A stretch of DNA of 64,000 bases, taken from positions 2,108,001 through 2,172,000 of the forward strand of contig NC_062252.1 in the NCBI RefSeq assembly GCF_905475465.1, given 5' to 3'. This document shows positions 44,110-57,094 of the stretch, piece after piece. This DNA comes from Pieris napi. Its lineage: Eukaryota; Arthropoda; Insecta; Lepidoptera; Pieridae. Under the pieces are notes generated by a model, which saw only the letters and a program-made list of their open reading frames with translations, ran no database searches and was not told the origin of the DNA. Every line of letters starts with the position of its first letter. Positions within the stretch are counted from its first letter, which is position 1. The position numbers and the translations under genes were made by a program.

Positions 44110-45240
44110 TGTGTGTATAAGTCATTATTAATATGTATATAAATACACTAGGACCTTAATAAGCAGAGAAATTATTCCAAGGCAAGAAGTCCAACGAAAA
44201 CTAAAAAACTAAAAACAAAATGTCATTTTAGGTATAAATGTTGATTCTTTGAATCATAACTAGAGTGGCTGTCGGTTTATTTTCTTATGTCAAAGAGGGC
44301 TTTAGATAAATGATAAAAATAAGTGTTATCTTACTTCTTACCACGTCTTTACTCAATGGTTACACAAAAAATATCATTACAAGTATACATACATTTTAAA
44401 TAAAATATTTATGTTACAGTACATTATGAAAAAAATTTACACACGGGATTAACATGACGTGTTAATATAGTTATTTTTCTGACCGTATTTTGAACAAGAT
44501 AAGGTCTATGATAGCTCAATGTTAGTACGTAGTCCTTTAGTCCAGCTCCTAATTTCGTGATACGTACTCCGCTCTTGTAGGACACATCTGCACCATGGGA
44601 GCGTTCAAGTATTACGTCACGCAATTTTTGGAGCTTATTCACCCCCGCAAAATTTTCACACAGTTGTATATCCTTTATATAACATATATTCATAAGTATC
44701 CGATTGTCCTCATTTTTAAAATGTGTGATTTTGAGAGCATAAATAAAGTTACGACATTTCATTCTTGGTATTGCGTTAGCATCTTTATTATTACAACTTA
44801 AGGTATATTTTACAATGCACTTGAAGTAATGTACCGTGCTGTAATCCTTTGGAAATTTCCAAAGCGATTTTTCATGCTAATGACCATGGGCGCTACAGGT
44901 GCCTCTATGCCCCCTATCATAAACTCAAGAACACAAAACTTGTTTACATATCATCCTTTTACTTTGCGAATAGAGAGCAAGTGTCAAACGGCGCAATGCG
45001 TAATGTGTCACCTTGAGAGCACATATGTGTAACGAACTGGTTCCAGAACGAATAAACGTTGGTAACTAGTACCCAAAGTGGTGTACCATGCAACCTTCAC
45101 TGATACTAGTCAGGTGCATACCCATTACGCATTATAAAATGGCGGCAAAAACGATTATGTAACACGAAGAGGTCTTAGTCTTTTCGCTATCATATTATCA
45201 TTACAATAAATTAACGATAGAAGGATCCTAGATTCAGTGA
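44110..45240. other. Intron DNA, open frames unassigned
   Basis: A 112-codon minus frame (44424-44762) and the segment 44830-45060 are slightly GC-richer but have no domain or splice support; probably chance or old transposon. Confidence 0.3.
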
Positions 45241-45254
45241 GTTTTTTTAATGAA

Positions 45255-45380
45255 CAGGGATAAACGGACACTCCATCCAGAAAGCTCGCAAGTGTGCCTT
45301 GAAGGCCCCTTAGTCGAATTGGTTCGGAAATACTTTAGTGGGTTCCACATAGGGATGGTGCGAGTTTATCATCAACATAG
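45255..45380 (-). repeat. Rep-A copy, diverged
   Basis: CCAGAAAGCTCGCAAGTG, AGTCGAATTGGTTCGGAAAT, ACTTTAGTGGGTTCCACATA. Confidence 0.75.
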
Positions 45381-45497
45381 TGGTTTCTTCTGTTGCTTCC
45401 AAGTCAAGTTTGTCAATAGAAATGTATATTTTAATCTAATTGTTTTAGAATATATCCTAACATGATCTTAACATAAATACATAATAAAATAAATAAA

Positions 45498-45718
45498 TCA
45501 GTGGCGCTACAACCTTTCTTTTTTTAGGTCGGGGCCTCTGATTTCTGTATCTGTTTGATCATTTGTGAATTTAATATTTTCCTTCACCGTTCGAGCGAAT
45601 GTTAAATGCGCACATAGAAAGAGAATCCTTTGGTGATCAGCCGGGGATCGAACCTACGATCTCAGGGATGAGAGTCGCACGCTGAAGCCCCGAGGCCAAC
45701 ACTGCTCAAATACATAAT
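45498..45718 (-). repeat. SINE-1 copy with internal deletion
   Basis: Tail ATCAGTGGCGCTACAACC and head GATGAGAGTCGCACGCTGAA / GCCAACACTGC are present, but the ACACGCCGTCGAC block between about 45565 and 45580 is missing. Confidence 0.85.
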
Positions 45719-45719
45719 A

Positions 45720-47150
45720 CAAACAATTTGTATGACAATACTTGGCGATTAAAAAGAGTGGCAGAAAGTTTCTTGCCAGTTCTTCTTACCCGCTCTACGC
45801 CCTTGACTTGCGAACTGGTAGTAAATGTAAATTTACGATTAATTTAACTTGACGATTCAAAAGTGTACTTGGATACCTACTTGAATAAAGATAGTTTGAG
45901 TTTTAGTTTGAATAGTACACATAATAAACATATAAAATAAAACACATCACCAAATACATAATTATTATTATATGTATTTAACTTAAATCGTTTCTAAATA
46001 TTTTATAACCTTTATTACCTAGGAAACCCTACCCTTATAAAATAATTAAATAGAAATAGAAAACAGAATAAAACAGCCTGTTTAGCATCACTCAAAACCG
46101 AAAGTAATTACACATTTCATCAGTCGACTAAGCGTTTTAAACCGTAACAATAACAAGCGAGTTATCGCAACCGCGTCATTGCAGATAAATTGTGAATCAT
46201 AGTAATTGGGAAGGAAATGAGTTGTAAAACCCCTGAATGTGGATCCTCAATAGTGCTGCTATAAAAGGTCATAGATTTGTGGTTGTCCTCTCTTTGTCTT
46301 TACTAGTACCTATAGTCGTCGTTATATGAAAATCATTGAATAACACCAGACGAAAATGAGTCCAATTCTTTTGGAATCTATAGCAATATAAAACAAGTAC
46401 TCTCTCGTCTCTTTCCTTCAAATTGTGTCTACGCTGTGATGGAAAGAGATCGTACTTTTTTGAAAGTATGGAAAGTTTTTATTAGCATTTGTAACAGTTC
46501 AAGCAAAGTTTTATATTCTCGCGACTTCTAAGGAGTGAAAGACGTATCATGAAGGTTTAATGATCATGTTTTTACCCAATACGTTTGAGGCTTTACGCAA
46601 AGTTTTGGCCCTTGATATAGCCAAAGCCTTTGTCAGTGGTGACCATGCAGTAGACAGACGAACTTTCTTTGTTTGCCTGCCTTAATATAGAATGTAAGCA
46701 GTGGTATAGGATATTTTCTTATGTTAAAAATCCTATTTAGAAAATTAGGTTTTTAAATGTCATATCAGTCTTAAGTTTGGCAAGATCAGAATGTTAAATT
46801 GTGTCTTTGTGCAGTGACAATTTATTTAAAAAAAACACAGAAAAACATTTATAATAGTTCAAAGAACTGTAATCGTATAAAAAGATAGCTGCAAATAAAT
46901 TAGCAAATTTATTGACTGTAGCGAGTTATTACGAAATATATTTATTGATTATTGCGTTCAATAAATATATTAATAGGTCTCACATAAGTGGTATGCGTAA
47001 CTAAGTTTTTTATTAATTAAATGATTTACGAAATAGATTGAAAAGTTACGAAACGTGTAAGACGACATACATAGTCAATATTATATCGTAATAAAAAACA
47101 ATATTGCCAAAAATCGGGAAACAAATTCAAACATACAAATCAAGTAATAA
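45720..47150. other. AT-rich intron DNA, nothing recognised
   Basis: GGCAGAAAGTTTCTTGCCAG near 45760 recalls LINE ORF2 text but is too short to assign. Confidence 0.3.
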
Positions 47151-47156
47151 AACATA

Positions 47157-47205
47157 CACAGACACACACACACACACATACACACAATTTACGCATACAC
47201 ACATA
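47157..47205. repeat. (CA)n microsatellite, interrupted
   Basis: CACAGACACACACACACACA and variants. Confidence 0.85.
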
Positions 47206-47294
47206 CCTCATGTGGTTTCCTTATATGTGTATTCCTATAAGTATTGCAATAATGATTGTTTATTCTCACTAGATTTTTCTCTACTATTTATATA

Positions 47295-47491
47295 GACCTT
47301 CTGTCGATCCGAAGTGGTGGAGGCCTGATGACCTGTAACACGGGTACTCTTACCTTTAGCAGGCATCAGTCTCACACAAACTAGCATTATCCCTAAACAA
47401 AAGTAAGACAATTATTTATTTATATAACTGTCACTTGTTTATGTACTAAGTTTTTGTGAGAAATGAATAAAGATTATTATTATTATTATTA
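47295..47491 (+). repeat. LINE 3' UTR ending in (ATT)n
   Basis: GTGGAGGCCTGATGACCTGT ... GAAATGAATAAAGATTATTA with a triplet tail; same plan as 18480-18720. Confidence 0.55.
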
Positions 47492-47989
47492 AATCAAAAT
47501 TTATTTATATATGTACAATAAGAACGACAATATTAAAAAAATCTTAAGATTCGGACGAGAAAAACTATCAAGAAATTCCCTGCCACTCTTGTATAGCAAG
47601 GTTTTTGGTTTATAATTGTAAGGAACAATCATTATTGAAACAAAATGTTCTACAGAAAAAAACATCAGAATGTCTAAATATTATTTCATTAAAACTTATT
47701 TGTATCAACATAATAGTTATTGTTGGGTAGAAGTAGTCATAAACAACTTTTATTAATACGAAAACTAAGCATGTTTTAAGATTTTCTTTTTCCTCTTAAG
47801 AATTATGTCAGGGTGAACCGCACTATGCAGGACACGTGTGGTCGGTGTGGTACACGAAATTATAATGATAATACACTTGTTCGCCACGATACTTATCGCT
47901 GCATATAATTGTTTAGCACATTAAGTTATTCTTATTATGAGAGAACAAAGCTGTATATATAATATTTTTTTCCTAATAACTACAACATA

Positions 47990-48060
47990 TTTGGTCCCTT
48001 TTGACACCATTTTCTCGCTATACGAGAACACCACCAGCTCTGAGAACTAGGTACTGTCCC
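47990..48060 (-). repeat. Rep-D fragment, diverged
   Basis: TTGGTCCCTTTTGACACC, CGAGAACACCACCAGCTCTG and GGTACTGTCCC. Confidence 0.55.
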
Positions 48061-48499
48061 GATCGCCAATTTAAAATATTTCTACATTTATTTCTTCCAA
48101 AAGGATGCGGTCGAGTTATGACTCAATTGTATTTTTAAAAATTAAATTTATTACAGTTTTTACAAGGAATGTCTTAGTTAAATAGTAAATAAGACTTATT
48201 AAGCATGTATAAATAAGAAACACATAAAAGTGCATATAATAAAAAGATTTAGTCAAAGAAATAAGATTTAATTTATGAATTTGTTCGTACGAAAAACAAG
48301 TTCTATGCAAGTTTTTGTGAACCCTAGGTGCGAATGCATTTTTATTAATTATGTATTAAGGTTTATGTGTTTAAAGTCGCAAACCTAGTTCTCAGTTTAT
48401 TAGCAATATTAGCATAGGTCTAACCCGTTAACTCACGCGTGGTTATTTTGTTTTAACTGTGAGGCAAAATTATTTTTAAAATAATACATAAATCCTTTT

Positions 48500-48712
48500 C
48501 AGGTCTACCTCACATTTGTTTATCTGTTTCATGATTATTATTCAATCTAATAGGCAATTAGGTGATCAGCTTCCTGTGCCTGACATACGCCATCGACTTT
48601 TTGGGTATAAGGCACGCCGGTTTCCTCACGATGTCTTCACTATTTGAGCCAATGTTAGATGCGCACGTAAAAAGAAATTCCTTTGGTGCACAGCCGAGGA
48701 TCGAACTGCTCA
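48500..48712 (-). repeat. SINE-1 copy, 5' head truncated
   Basis: AATAGGCAATTAGGTGATCA, CATCGACTTTTTGGGT, GGTGCACAGCCGAGGATCGA; stops at box B. Confidence 0.82.
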
Positions 48713-49119
48713 TAAATTAATGCTACTAGATGCTAGTTCTATAAATTTACTTAAATAATACTGGCAATATTTTGATTATATTTGTGAATAAGTTAATTTT
48801 TAATTGAAATACATAATTAGCGTTTAATTGATTAACAGTATTTCCAAAGTCAAATTCATCTAAGTTAAGTATTTTTTATACGTTTTATGATAAATTTTAC
48901 ACATCATTAAATCATAAACGATTCATTCGGCCTTGTAGATTTTTGCGACTTAAGATATCTTTTATTGAGATAAGTTTAATCTAGTTCTTTAATCTTCTCA
49001 AGGAATGTATCAAACGTCATCTGGTTGACTAATTCATTGGTATTGTGGGTCTATAAACTGTTACGATGAAAAACAAAAGTTATGACCGCACAAGATGATA
49101 TATCTGTATGAGTATAAAA

Positions 49120-49205
49120 GAACTTCCTGCCTGTACGCTATCCGTCTTAACTATGTAATCAAAAATTCTTTGAGAAATAAAGTATCTTTGAACCGAACTT
49201 CATTG
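49120..49205 (+). repeat. Possible LINE 3' end
   Basis: GAACTTCCTGCCTGTACGC followed by GAGAAATAAAGTATCTTTGA. Confidence 0.4.
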
Positions 49206-49690
49206 AAATCTTTTATATTATCTCTCGTAACTTTTTAATTTGTGATATTTATTTAATGAATATTGAATGTTTATTCATAGTAAAGATTTGAAAGTTGATT
49301 ACTATAACCTCGTACGGGTCAAAATAATTTATATCATCGAACCTTCACCTTATAAAGAAACCGGGCCACTGAAACTCGAGCCAGCATTGAACTGGGTCTA
49401 TTGTTTTTTAATAACAAAACACTTGGCTTTTTAATCGTATCTAGTGCAGAGAATTTTTATTTAAGAGAACTAATACCTTATTCAATTTTAAATTTAAGTT
49501 GGCTTTAATAAGTTAAGCTTCGGCTCGATTAAAAAGCGGCACACGATAAAAAATAATAATTTAAAAAGATATTTAATAAATGCAAATAATTTAGCATTAT
49601 TCAAACTCAGCTTATGGTATACTTGGCTTTTTGCTGGATTTTGCTTTAATTCAAAGAATTTAAAATAAGTGTTTCGCTTGCTAAGAAGAG

Positions 49691-49980
49691 TAACGAGCAG
49701 TTGGCCTAGTGGCTCCAGCATGCGACTCTCATCACAGAGGTCGTAGGTTCGATCCCCGTGCACGAATGAACTTTCTTTCTATGTGTGCAGTTATCAATCG
49801 ATTGAACGGTGAAAGAGGACATCGTGAGAAAACCAGCTTTCCTTAGTCGCAAACAGTCTACACCGTGTGTCAGGCATAGGTAGCTCACCTACTTCCCTAT
49901 TAGATTGACAAATGGTTATGGAACATACAGAAATCTGAGGCCCAGACCTAAAAATGTATTAGCGCCACTGATTTATTTTA
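49691..49980 (+). repeat. SINE-1 copy, full length
   Basis: GCAGTTGGCCTAGTGGCTCC (box A), GTCGTAGGTTCGATCCCC (box B), AGATTGACAAATGGTTATGG, GCGCCACTGATTTATTTTA. Confidence 0.9.
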
Positions 49981-50624
49981 TTATTAAGAATAAAAATATT
50001 ATATAGGATAATAAAAATGACTTAATCAAAGGCACTTTAGGAACAATAAGTTAAATAGCTATCCAGAATTATATGTCTAAACAATGTTTAAAGAACTTTA
50101 TTTTACATTACAAATAAATGTATTTTTATATACATGAGAAACTTAATAAAATATACGAACGAGATACACCGTACACGTCGCCATCGGCTATCCCAATTTT
50201 AGTCTACTAGACTCATTATTATATGTATCTTTAAATCCTAAATTATACTAAATAATTATCACGTAATTAAGCAAAACGACACCTTAAATTAAAAAATACA
50301 AAGGAACTTATTTATGAAAAAGAATAGACAATTAATCTTTATGAAGACGTAAGACGTCATTATTCTTAAATTAAATGTCACTTTTGTTTTTGTTGACAAT
50401 TTATTTACGTTAAATTAGTTTTTAAAACAGTATGAAGCGTATCTCACACGTAGGTAGAGTTTTTGTAAAAAAATACTGACAAGAACTAGTAAGTGTATTA
50501 CCGACTACCGAGTCAATGGTTTATTACTATTTTACTTAATTTTAAACTTTACGAAATAATTAACTAAGTTTTATGTATTTAGTATTTTATTGAATTTCCT
50601 TGTAAATGTTTAAATCTTTTTGAT

Positions 50625-50750
50625 TTTGAAGTGAAAACTTCTTTAGCGCGTTGTGATTTGAAAGTCGATGAAACGAAAAAGCGACAGTAAAAAGAGACAG
50701 ACACATAAATTCATAAGATTCGACGCGGGAGAAAATGAGATAGGAAGCAT
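50625..50750 (+). repeat. Helentron-like 5' end fragment
   Basis: TTTGAAGTGAAAACTTCTTT, AGCGCGTTG: same 5' palindrome as the nested element at 58948. No partner 3' end found. Confidence 0.6.
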
Positions 50751-50781
50751 TATTAGTGTATGTCACGGCAAAGTTAATATA

Positions 50782-50926
50782 CAGTGTAAACTTTTATGAC
50801 GAAAAACTCTCTATGACGTAAAAATGAGTAAAATGTATGGTTTAACTCAATACCCAAACATTAATTCTTCCCCATAACGAAACCTCTCTATAACGTGATA
50901 TAAATCGTTATAAAGAATGTACACTG
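50782..50926. mobile_element. Mariner/pogo-type MITE
   Basis: Ends CAGTGTAAACTTTTATGACG and CGTTATAAAGAATGTACACTG-type inverted copy, with TA on each side (50780-50781, 50927-50928). Internal AACCTCTCTATAACG and ACTCTCTATGACG blocks face each other. The inverted symmetry extends into the flank (TTAATATA/TATATTAA). Confidence 0.75.
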
Positions 50927-51469
50927 TATATTAATTGTACCGGTAATTAAATTTTTGGCCATATTTTTAGTAAAATTGTGTTTTGTTATGTACAATTTAT
51001 GTTATCTGTATGAGTTCTATATAAGCTAATGTATTATATGCGAGAGTTGCAACATTTTTCATGATATTCCTTGTTATTGACATTTAATTGTCACTTGCAT
51101 ACAAGAGATTGTAGATCACGAATTCTATTTTCAAGAGCGATGTTACCTGATTTATATAAGAGGGAATTTCTAATATAATTGTCACTTATCCTCAATCGTA
51201 CTTTCTCGATATTTCGATCGGCATTAATTCGTTTGACCTTGGAATAGCAACGTGCCCAATCAATATTGCGCAAGAGTTATACTTCGATGACCATGGTGTG
51301 ACCATTTCTAATATTCGCAATCAAATAGGGTCCATGGTATTATAAACATTGTATTATATATATCCTATAGCTTTCCACTTCCATTCTAAATATTCGGTTT
51401 TTGTGCATATATTTTTATTTCATCATCGACATAGTGGATAAGGGAACTATTAGAAAATGAAAGTTATTA

Positions 51470-51652
51470 GCTGCGCACGCCCACTATGTGGAAGTAGCGG
51501 CCCACTGAAGTATATCCGAATCAATTTGACTTAGGGTCCTTCCAGGAAAGAGCGTATCAATTCTTAAAAGCACTCGCAAGCCCTCATCGAGTCCATGGGC
51601 GGCAGTAACCTATCACCTAACATCCTAACACCAGTTTTCTCCCTGTTCTAAA
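51470..51652 (+). repeat. Rep-A copy
   Basis: CCCACTATGTGGAAGTAGCG, CCACTGAAGTATATCCGAAT, GTCCATGGGCGGCAGTAACC. Confidence 0.83.
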
Positions 51653-51717
51653 AAAATCTTTTTCAAATATCATACGGAATATATAAAATATAGATTTTGT
51701 ATGTTACAATTTAAAGC

Positions 51718-51995
51718 TCCTGTGAAGTGGCAGCTAGGTGAGGGGTACCGGGTTCGATTCCCGGTTCGAGGGCAAGTTTTAATTTAATTTAAATTTGTTC
51801 TCGGCCTTTGGGAGGGTTGTGCGGTACCGGGCGATTGCCAAAACCGTACATGGAGGACATGATCAAATTTCTAAGGCAAAAAGCACGAATGATAAAAATC
51901 TCATACTTGACGCTGGCTAATGCACAAACTGTGCCAGAGCCATTAAAAAAAAATGCTCCTGTGACATATAACAAAATCGCTTTTTTTAAAGTATT
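51718..51995 (+). repeat. SINE-3 candidate with tRNA-like box B
   Basis: GTACCGGGTTCGATTCCCGG lies at 51746 as a box B with a self-pairing T-arm, followed by a body with TTCTCGGCCTTTGGGAGGG, GCGGTACCGGGCGATTGCC and ACATGGAGGACATGATC. The tRNA-like part cannot fold a full cloverleaf, so this is a SINE-like repeat, not a tRNA gene. Confidence 0.5.
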
Positions 51996-52159
51996 GCAAA
52001 CGTAGTCGATAATTGGACATTGCAAAGTACTGATCAATATTTCATAACAACTCAGCATTAATGAAAAATTAGTTACGCATGAGCCGGCGTCCACTTTGTC
52101 ACGTTTGTGAATTAATTTACACACCAACACAAATTGTATTAGGACGAAGGTATTGTACA

Positions 52160-53955
52160 TACCTGTAACATTGATTTAAATGGTTTCAGGGTTTTTAAAA
52201 GCAGGAAAATATGGTTATTATGAAAGGTACATGGATTATCCATTATAAGATCGCTGGATATAGGTTATATCGTACTTTATATTTATTAACCCCACTCTAC
52301 TGTCGTAGACGTTCGTAGACGTCGCTATTCGAAATTCAAATCTCCAATCTGAGAAGCTACATTTTGTAATTGGTATGTAGCGCGTTCCAAATTTAAATTA
52401 TTAAATTACATGAAATACGAAATATCTAACAGGTTGATTCTGATAATGTTAAGACGCTATAACCTCCTTTAGAAAACAAATTTATATGAACTATAATATA
52501 AGGGCAAAAAAGTATGCGGAAAATTTAATGTTTAAAAGAACCAACCAAGTATTATCTAAACATTAATTACACCATGTTTTCATATTTAATAATGTTTCAA
52601 GGTATTTTTGTTCTACAATATACATTTTTTAACTACTAATTTAAATTTACAGTAGACATATGTATAGAAATTGATAATTCATATTTATTTTAAAACAACG
52701 TTATAGGAAATTCTGTTCTTTGTATGTAAAAATTATTAACAAACTTTCATTTTAAATTAAAATCTTGTATGTTAGTAATTACATAATATATGTTTTTGTA
52801 TATGTTAAAGTAATTTAAAAGTCGCTGTTTCTAATTACACGCGGATAAGATAAGTTATCTCAGTCATGACGTGTTTACATCTTTCAATTACACTATGTAT
52901 GTATATAAAAAATGGTAATAATTTTTTGTGGTATCTATGTACGGTTATTATTTGCCAAATGCCAAAACATGTGTTTGAAGTAAACTAATTTAATAAGCTT
53001 GTAACGTATATATAAACGTGCTCAATTATGATATTTCTAAGTATGACTCGTATCTGTCAAAAATGTATGGAATGTTAAGTTTTCTTAACTGAATTGGAGG
53101 GCCGCGAATGAAATGCATACTGAAATAATAACCTGTTATTTTACATATATACTTACGGTAGCTCGTGGCAACCCTGAAAGCCGTAGATGGCTGAACGTTT
53201 CTTGATCTCCAAGTATTAAGACAGAGCCAGAACATAGAACTTCGATTTTACTAATCCCGATTGACCCAAATGTCCAAAAAACTACTTGTGTCAGTTTCAA
53301 TAATTCTAAACAATATTTTCAAGTACAATTGTTTTGCACCAGTAGCTCTTCCTTAATACCGAACAATGGGATGTCTTAATAGACTAAGGTTTACTCTCCT
53401 TGACTATAGAAAATCAACTGAAAAGTAAAAAGTAAGGTCGTCACGACCTCATTTGCAACAATTATTTATTATGTAAAAACTTGTTTGCGAACACTACGCT
53501 TTGAACTTGCTTCTGTGTTTAGTATTTGTCTACGGCTTGTCTTGCTTCTTCGAGTATTTTTGTATCATCAATTTTATAAAGATTTAAGTTTGTGAGGTTG
53601 TAGGGGGATAATTTCTGGATCTATTGAACCGATTTTGAATATCCTTTTACAAGTAGAAGCCACGTTATTTGCGTCATAGGCCTATAGACACAATCTTTAT
53701 AGCCTATTAGACAAATTTATAAATTAACTCTAAAAATCAAAAGGATTTTTCTTGATATTTGGATTTGTCAAGTAAGGAAAAAACTGGTCAAACGAAAATG
53801 TTATTTATGAACGCTGCCTTTATTATGAGATATTAGAATAAGTTCTAGAAAGAGGCTATAGAACTTGATAACTCAAACAACATATGTCTAACATAGTCAT
53901 AAATGTAACCCAACGATGTGGTCACGGGTCAAAGGACATAATAGAAACTATAAAA
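52160..53955. other. AT-rich intron DNA, nothing recognised
   Basis: No element ends, SINE boxes or coding frames supported. Confidence 0.4.
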
Positions 53956-53965
53956 TATTTTTTTG

Positions 53966-54200
53966 GCTTCTGCATGCGACTCTAATCGCTGAGATCGTAG
54001 GTTCCATCCCTGGCCGTGCACCAATGGAGTTTCTGTCTATGTGCGCATTTAACATTTAATGAACGGTGAAGGAAAACATCGTGAGGAAACCGGCTTTAGA
54101 CTACTCAAAAAGTCCAGGGCGTATGTTAGGCACAGGAAGCTGACCACCTACTTGCCTATAGGACAAATGATCATGAAACAGATACAGCAATCTGACTTAT
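53966..54200 (+). repeat. SINE-1 copy, head truncated
   Basis: TTCTGCATGCGACTCTAATC, GATCGTAGGTTCCATCCCTG, GTGAGGAAACCGGCTTTAGA, CAAATGATCATGAAACAGAT. Confidence 0.83.
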
Positions 54201-54849
54201 TTTTATTTATTTTAACGTAATAAAGTGATTAAATCTCTATTATAATAACAGTTTTTTAACTTACCTAACAGACCGCATTTTGGCAAAAGATGATGCGCAG
54301 ATAGATCCAAAGAAGCTATATGTTTCTAAAACATAGTATTCAGGACCTCACTATCCTATTATTTATTGATATCGTTGGTGTATGAAGTACCAATTATATT
54401 TTGATATGGCTATTAAAATATATACTTCCCAAAATTGTCTTAACGAGAAATTTCTTAAACTAAAACAGTTCTCCGATAGCGGCAAGCTCTCAAACCTTCA
54501 AGTTATCTAAACATATATTCGCTTCGTTAGTGACAGCCTGTTTGTATTAAATTAGCAGACATTAGCCAGTTATGATTTTATAATGTCAACGGATATGTCA
54601 TTTAAATACTTAGTATTAAGGCTTTAAGTAACGGTAATAACCGGTTGATAAAACTATAAAAACAATTACCGGAATTAATCTTCGGAATCCTACCTTCCTT
54701 CTTACCGGAATTATTATTTTGATTTAATTTATCAACTGGAACATTATTCAATGAGTTCAAAGTACGCTCATGCGTTTGATGATATTAAGTTCAAGATATA
54801 GGTAGGCTACAGATCTTGGAGTAAATTTCGTTGCAATTGAATATTTCTG

Positions 54850-55150
54850 AGCATCATCAGCGAACGTACAAAAGGAGATGGATAGATGGCTTAGATTAGA
54901 TTCGGATGCGGGGGGTTCCCTGGACAGAGAAAAGGACAATTTTGTCAATACTTCGTCAGTGTATTACCACAGGATCCTGAGCTTCTTTGGAAAGTAGAGT
55001 GGAAGGCACCAGACCTCGAAGTCCATTCCCAGACAGACCAAGTTAAGTAGCTTACAGGCCTTAGTACACAGGCGCGGAGGCTTGCCGGGGTCAAGGGGGA
55101 ATGGAGGGAGATATGCAACACCAACACGAACTTCAGTAATAAAGAACGCC
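54850..55150. other. GC-richer patch, unassigned
   Basis: Unlike its surroundings in composition, with TTCGGATGCGGGGGGTTCCC and GCGCGGAGGCTTGCCGGGGT. Overlapping short frames on minus do not match a family I know. Likely transposon-derived, next to the (GA)n tract. Confidence 0.3.
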
Positions 55151-55153
55151 ACT

Positions 55154-55172
55154 AAAGAGAGAGAGAGAGAGG
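55154..55172. repeat. (GA)n microsatellite
   Basis: About nine GA units. Confidence 0.85.
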
Positions 55173-55234
55173 GTAGATTTTAACTGTTTTTTTGTCGTCT
55201 TAATATTTTAACAGCATTCGATTCAGGTTTAGCT

Positions 55235-55395
55235 TTATTTCGAGCGCGCTGTTTCGCCCATACCTTGTTGACATCCCCAAGTGCCGCGCTACTCGATTTG
55301 GATCGTCGTTTCTTATGAAAACAGTGGAGTGGAACTCCCTTCAATCTTTCCTAAAGAGCAAACCACGGGTTCATTCTAGCGACAGCTAAATATTA
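55235..55395 (+). pseudogene. LINE ORF2 C-terminal scrap
   Basis: One frame reads PYLVDIPKCRATRFGSSFLM / KTVEWNSLQSF, resembling the 'H.VDIP..RT.R...SF....R.WN.LP' end of R1/jockey-type ORF2 proteins. Confidence 0.5.
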
Positions 55396-55917
55396 ATCTC
55401 CTGGATGCTCTCTAATAGTCCGCATCTGATTCAGTCGTGGCCAAAGTTCTGTATAAAGACATGTATGTACTCGTAAATCGACTCTATTGTATGGTTATGC
55501 AAGTTTCCCTTTAATCGCAAAGTACATTTGTACATTAAAATAATTGATGTTTATTACAAGTCAAGTTTTTTAATTAGCTTCAAATTATACTCTTGCAAGA
55601 TGCACATGTGATTTCTTAGTACTAGTATTGTTGCCATTCCATGAATCAATCTTAAAATTTGATACCGTTTCGTTTTGCGTGAGTCATTTATCCTATCCAT
55701 TTTACTGGGTAACATTCCAGTGTTTTAAGTTAATACAAATTTAAATAAAGATAATCACCGAATTACTAAAAGAGACAAACAGTATTATTTGCGTTTGCGC
55801 AGAATTATGGCTAAATGTAATCCAAAAGATAATTTTAACGCATTAAAGCAAGGTTATGTAACGAAAAAACTGGAAAACACAAAAACAGCTCTTGTGATAT
55901 CTGGAAGTCTTATATAG

Positions 55918-56130
55918 TCCGTTTTACAAGGCAGTTTCTTTTGCGAACTAGCGAACTATGGGATCGACTCCCGGTGGGGGTCTTCCCTGAGAGATACGAC
56001 CTCCAACTATTCAAAGTTAGAGTGTACTTCTCCCTCAAAGGCCGGCAACGCACCCACTAAAAATCGGTGTCCATGGGCTGCGATGACTGCCCTTTTTGGG
56101 CGTCCCTTAGGCTCGTTTTCCCCCCTAGTC
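55918..56130 (+). repeat. Jockey/CR1-like LINE 3' fragment (second copy of 32155 type)
   Basis: AAGGCAGTTTCTTTTGCGAA, GGGATCGACTCCCGGTGGGG, AGATACGACCTCCAACTATT, AAAGGCCGGCAACGCACCCA; mirrors 32160-32345. Confidence 0.8.
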
Positions 56131-56629
56131 CCCTCCCCCTATTATATAATAAAATCGGTTATAATCGGTTATAAATATCAAAAACCTATTGTTTTAAGAT
56201 TAAGAATATATAGATTGGAGTACATAGCATCGATAATACAAGATGAGTCCCACGTGCAGCAATAAAATAAAATATAGCGCATTGTGCGCGTGACCTTCGA
56301 ACGAGCCCGTTACGGTGTAACGTGCCCTTACTAATTAGAAAAAGTTATTTGTAACATTGATTTGTAGTACAAACAAAAGTTGTAATACAAATATGGTGGG
56401 TTAGCGGATAACATTTGTAAATTTTTACTGTAATAATTTTTTACAGCCTTTTTACAGGGAATTTGGTTGTAAATAACCAAATGTTCGGTTAGTCACCCCT
56501 TATATTATATTTATTAGGTAAAATAAATAAGTGTTTTTTCCTGTACTGTATGTGTGTAGTGAACTTATTATAACAAGTAAGCATTGTGTTACCAGTTCAG
56601 TTCTTAAGATACCTACTGAAAAAATAAAA

Positions 56630-56755
56630 TAGTGGCGCTGCAATCTTTTAGGTCTGGAACTCAGATTTCTGTATCTGTTGTTCCGTGTTCATTTGTTTTT
56701 CTTGGCAAGTAGGTCAGCTTTCTATGCCTGACACACTGCGTCGCCAGTTCTGAAA
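56630..56755 (-). repeat. SINE-1 3' half, diverged
   Basis: TAGTGGCGCTGCAATC, CTCAGATTTCTGTATCTGTT, GGCAAGTAGGTCAGCTTTCT. Confidence 0.75.
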
Positions 56756-56824
56756 TCAAGGACATAGAACAGACAGAAACTTGCAATAAACTCATCCCCA
56801 TTCTTTTATTTCACCAAGTATTTT

Positions 56825-57090
56825 TGTCTACACTTCGTACGCTTTTTTCTTGAAAGTCCCTAAGTTGAATTGGTTCGGTACTTTAGTGAGTAGCTGGTTC
56901 CACATAGTAGTGGCGCGCGACAAAAACTGCCTTAAATAACGCTCAGTTGTGGAACGATGGACGTGACGAGGTGGAAATTTGTATTATACCTGAAACTCAG
57001 CTGCAGGTATTCATCCGAACAACTCTGAACACTTTTCATGTTCAATATCCAGAGAAACCCTACATATCTAGATCACGCCAATGGTTTAAT
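56825..57090 (-). repeat. Rep-A copy, long
   Basis: CTAAGTTGAATTGGTTCGG, GTGAGTAGCTGGTTCCACAT, CGCTCAGTTGTGGAACGATG, then AGCTGCAGGTATTCATCCGA, which matches the LINE part at 27680 (inverted). Confidence 0.85.
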
Positions 57091-57094
57091 TATT

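Noticed and set aside
44424..44762. 112-codon minus-strand ORF as a gene
   Set aside because: No domain, no splice or promoter support and AT-driven codon use.
51740..51772. tRNA T-arm GTACCGGGTTCGATTCCCGG
   Set aside because: No matching D-arm or anticodon arm at proper spacing; read as SINE-like.
54757..54948. FADD-containing minus-strand frame as a reverse transcriptase
   Set aside because: The FADDAQKYS stretch lacks the other reverse transcriptase blocks at expected spacing; probably chance.
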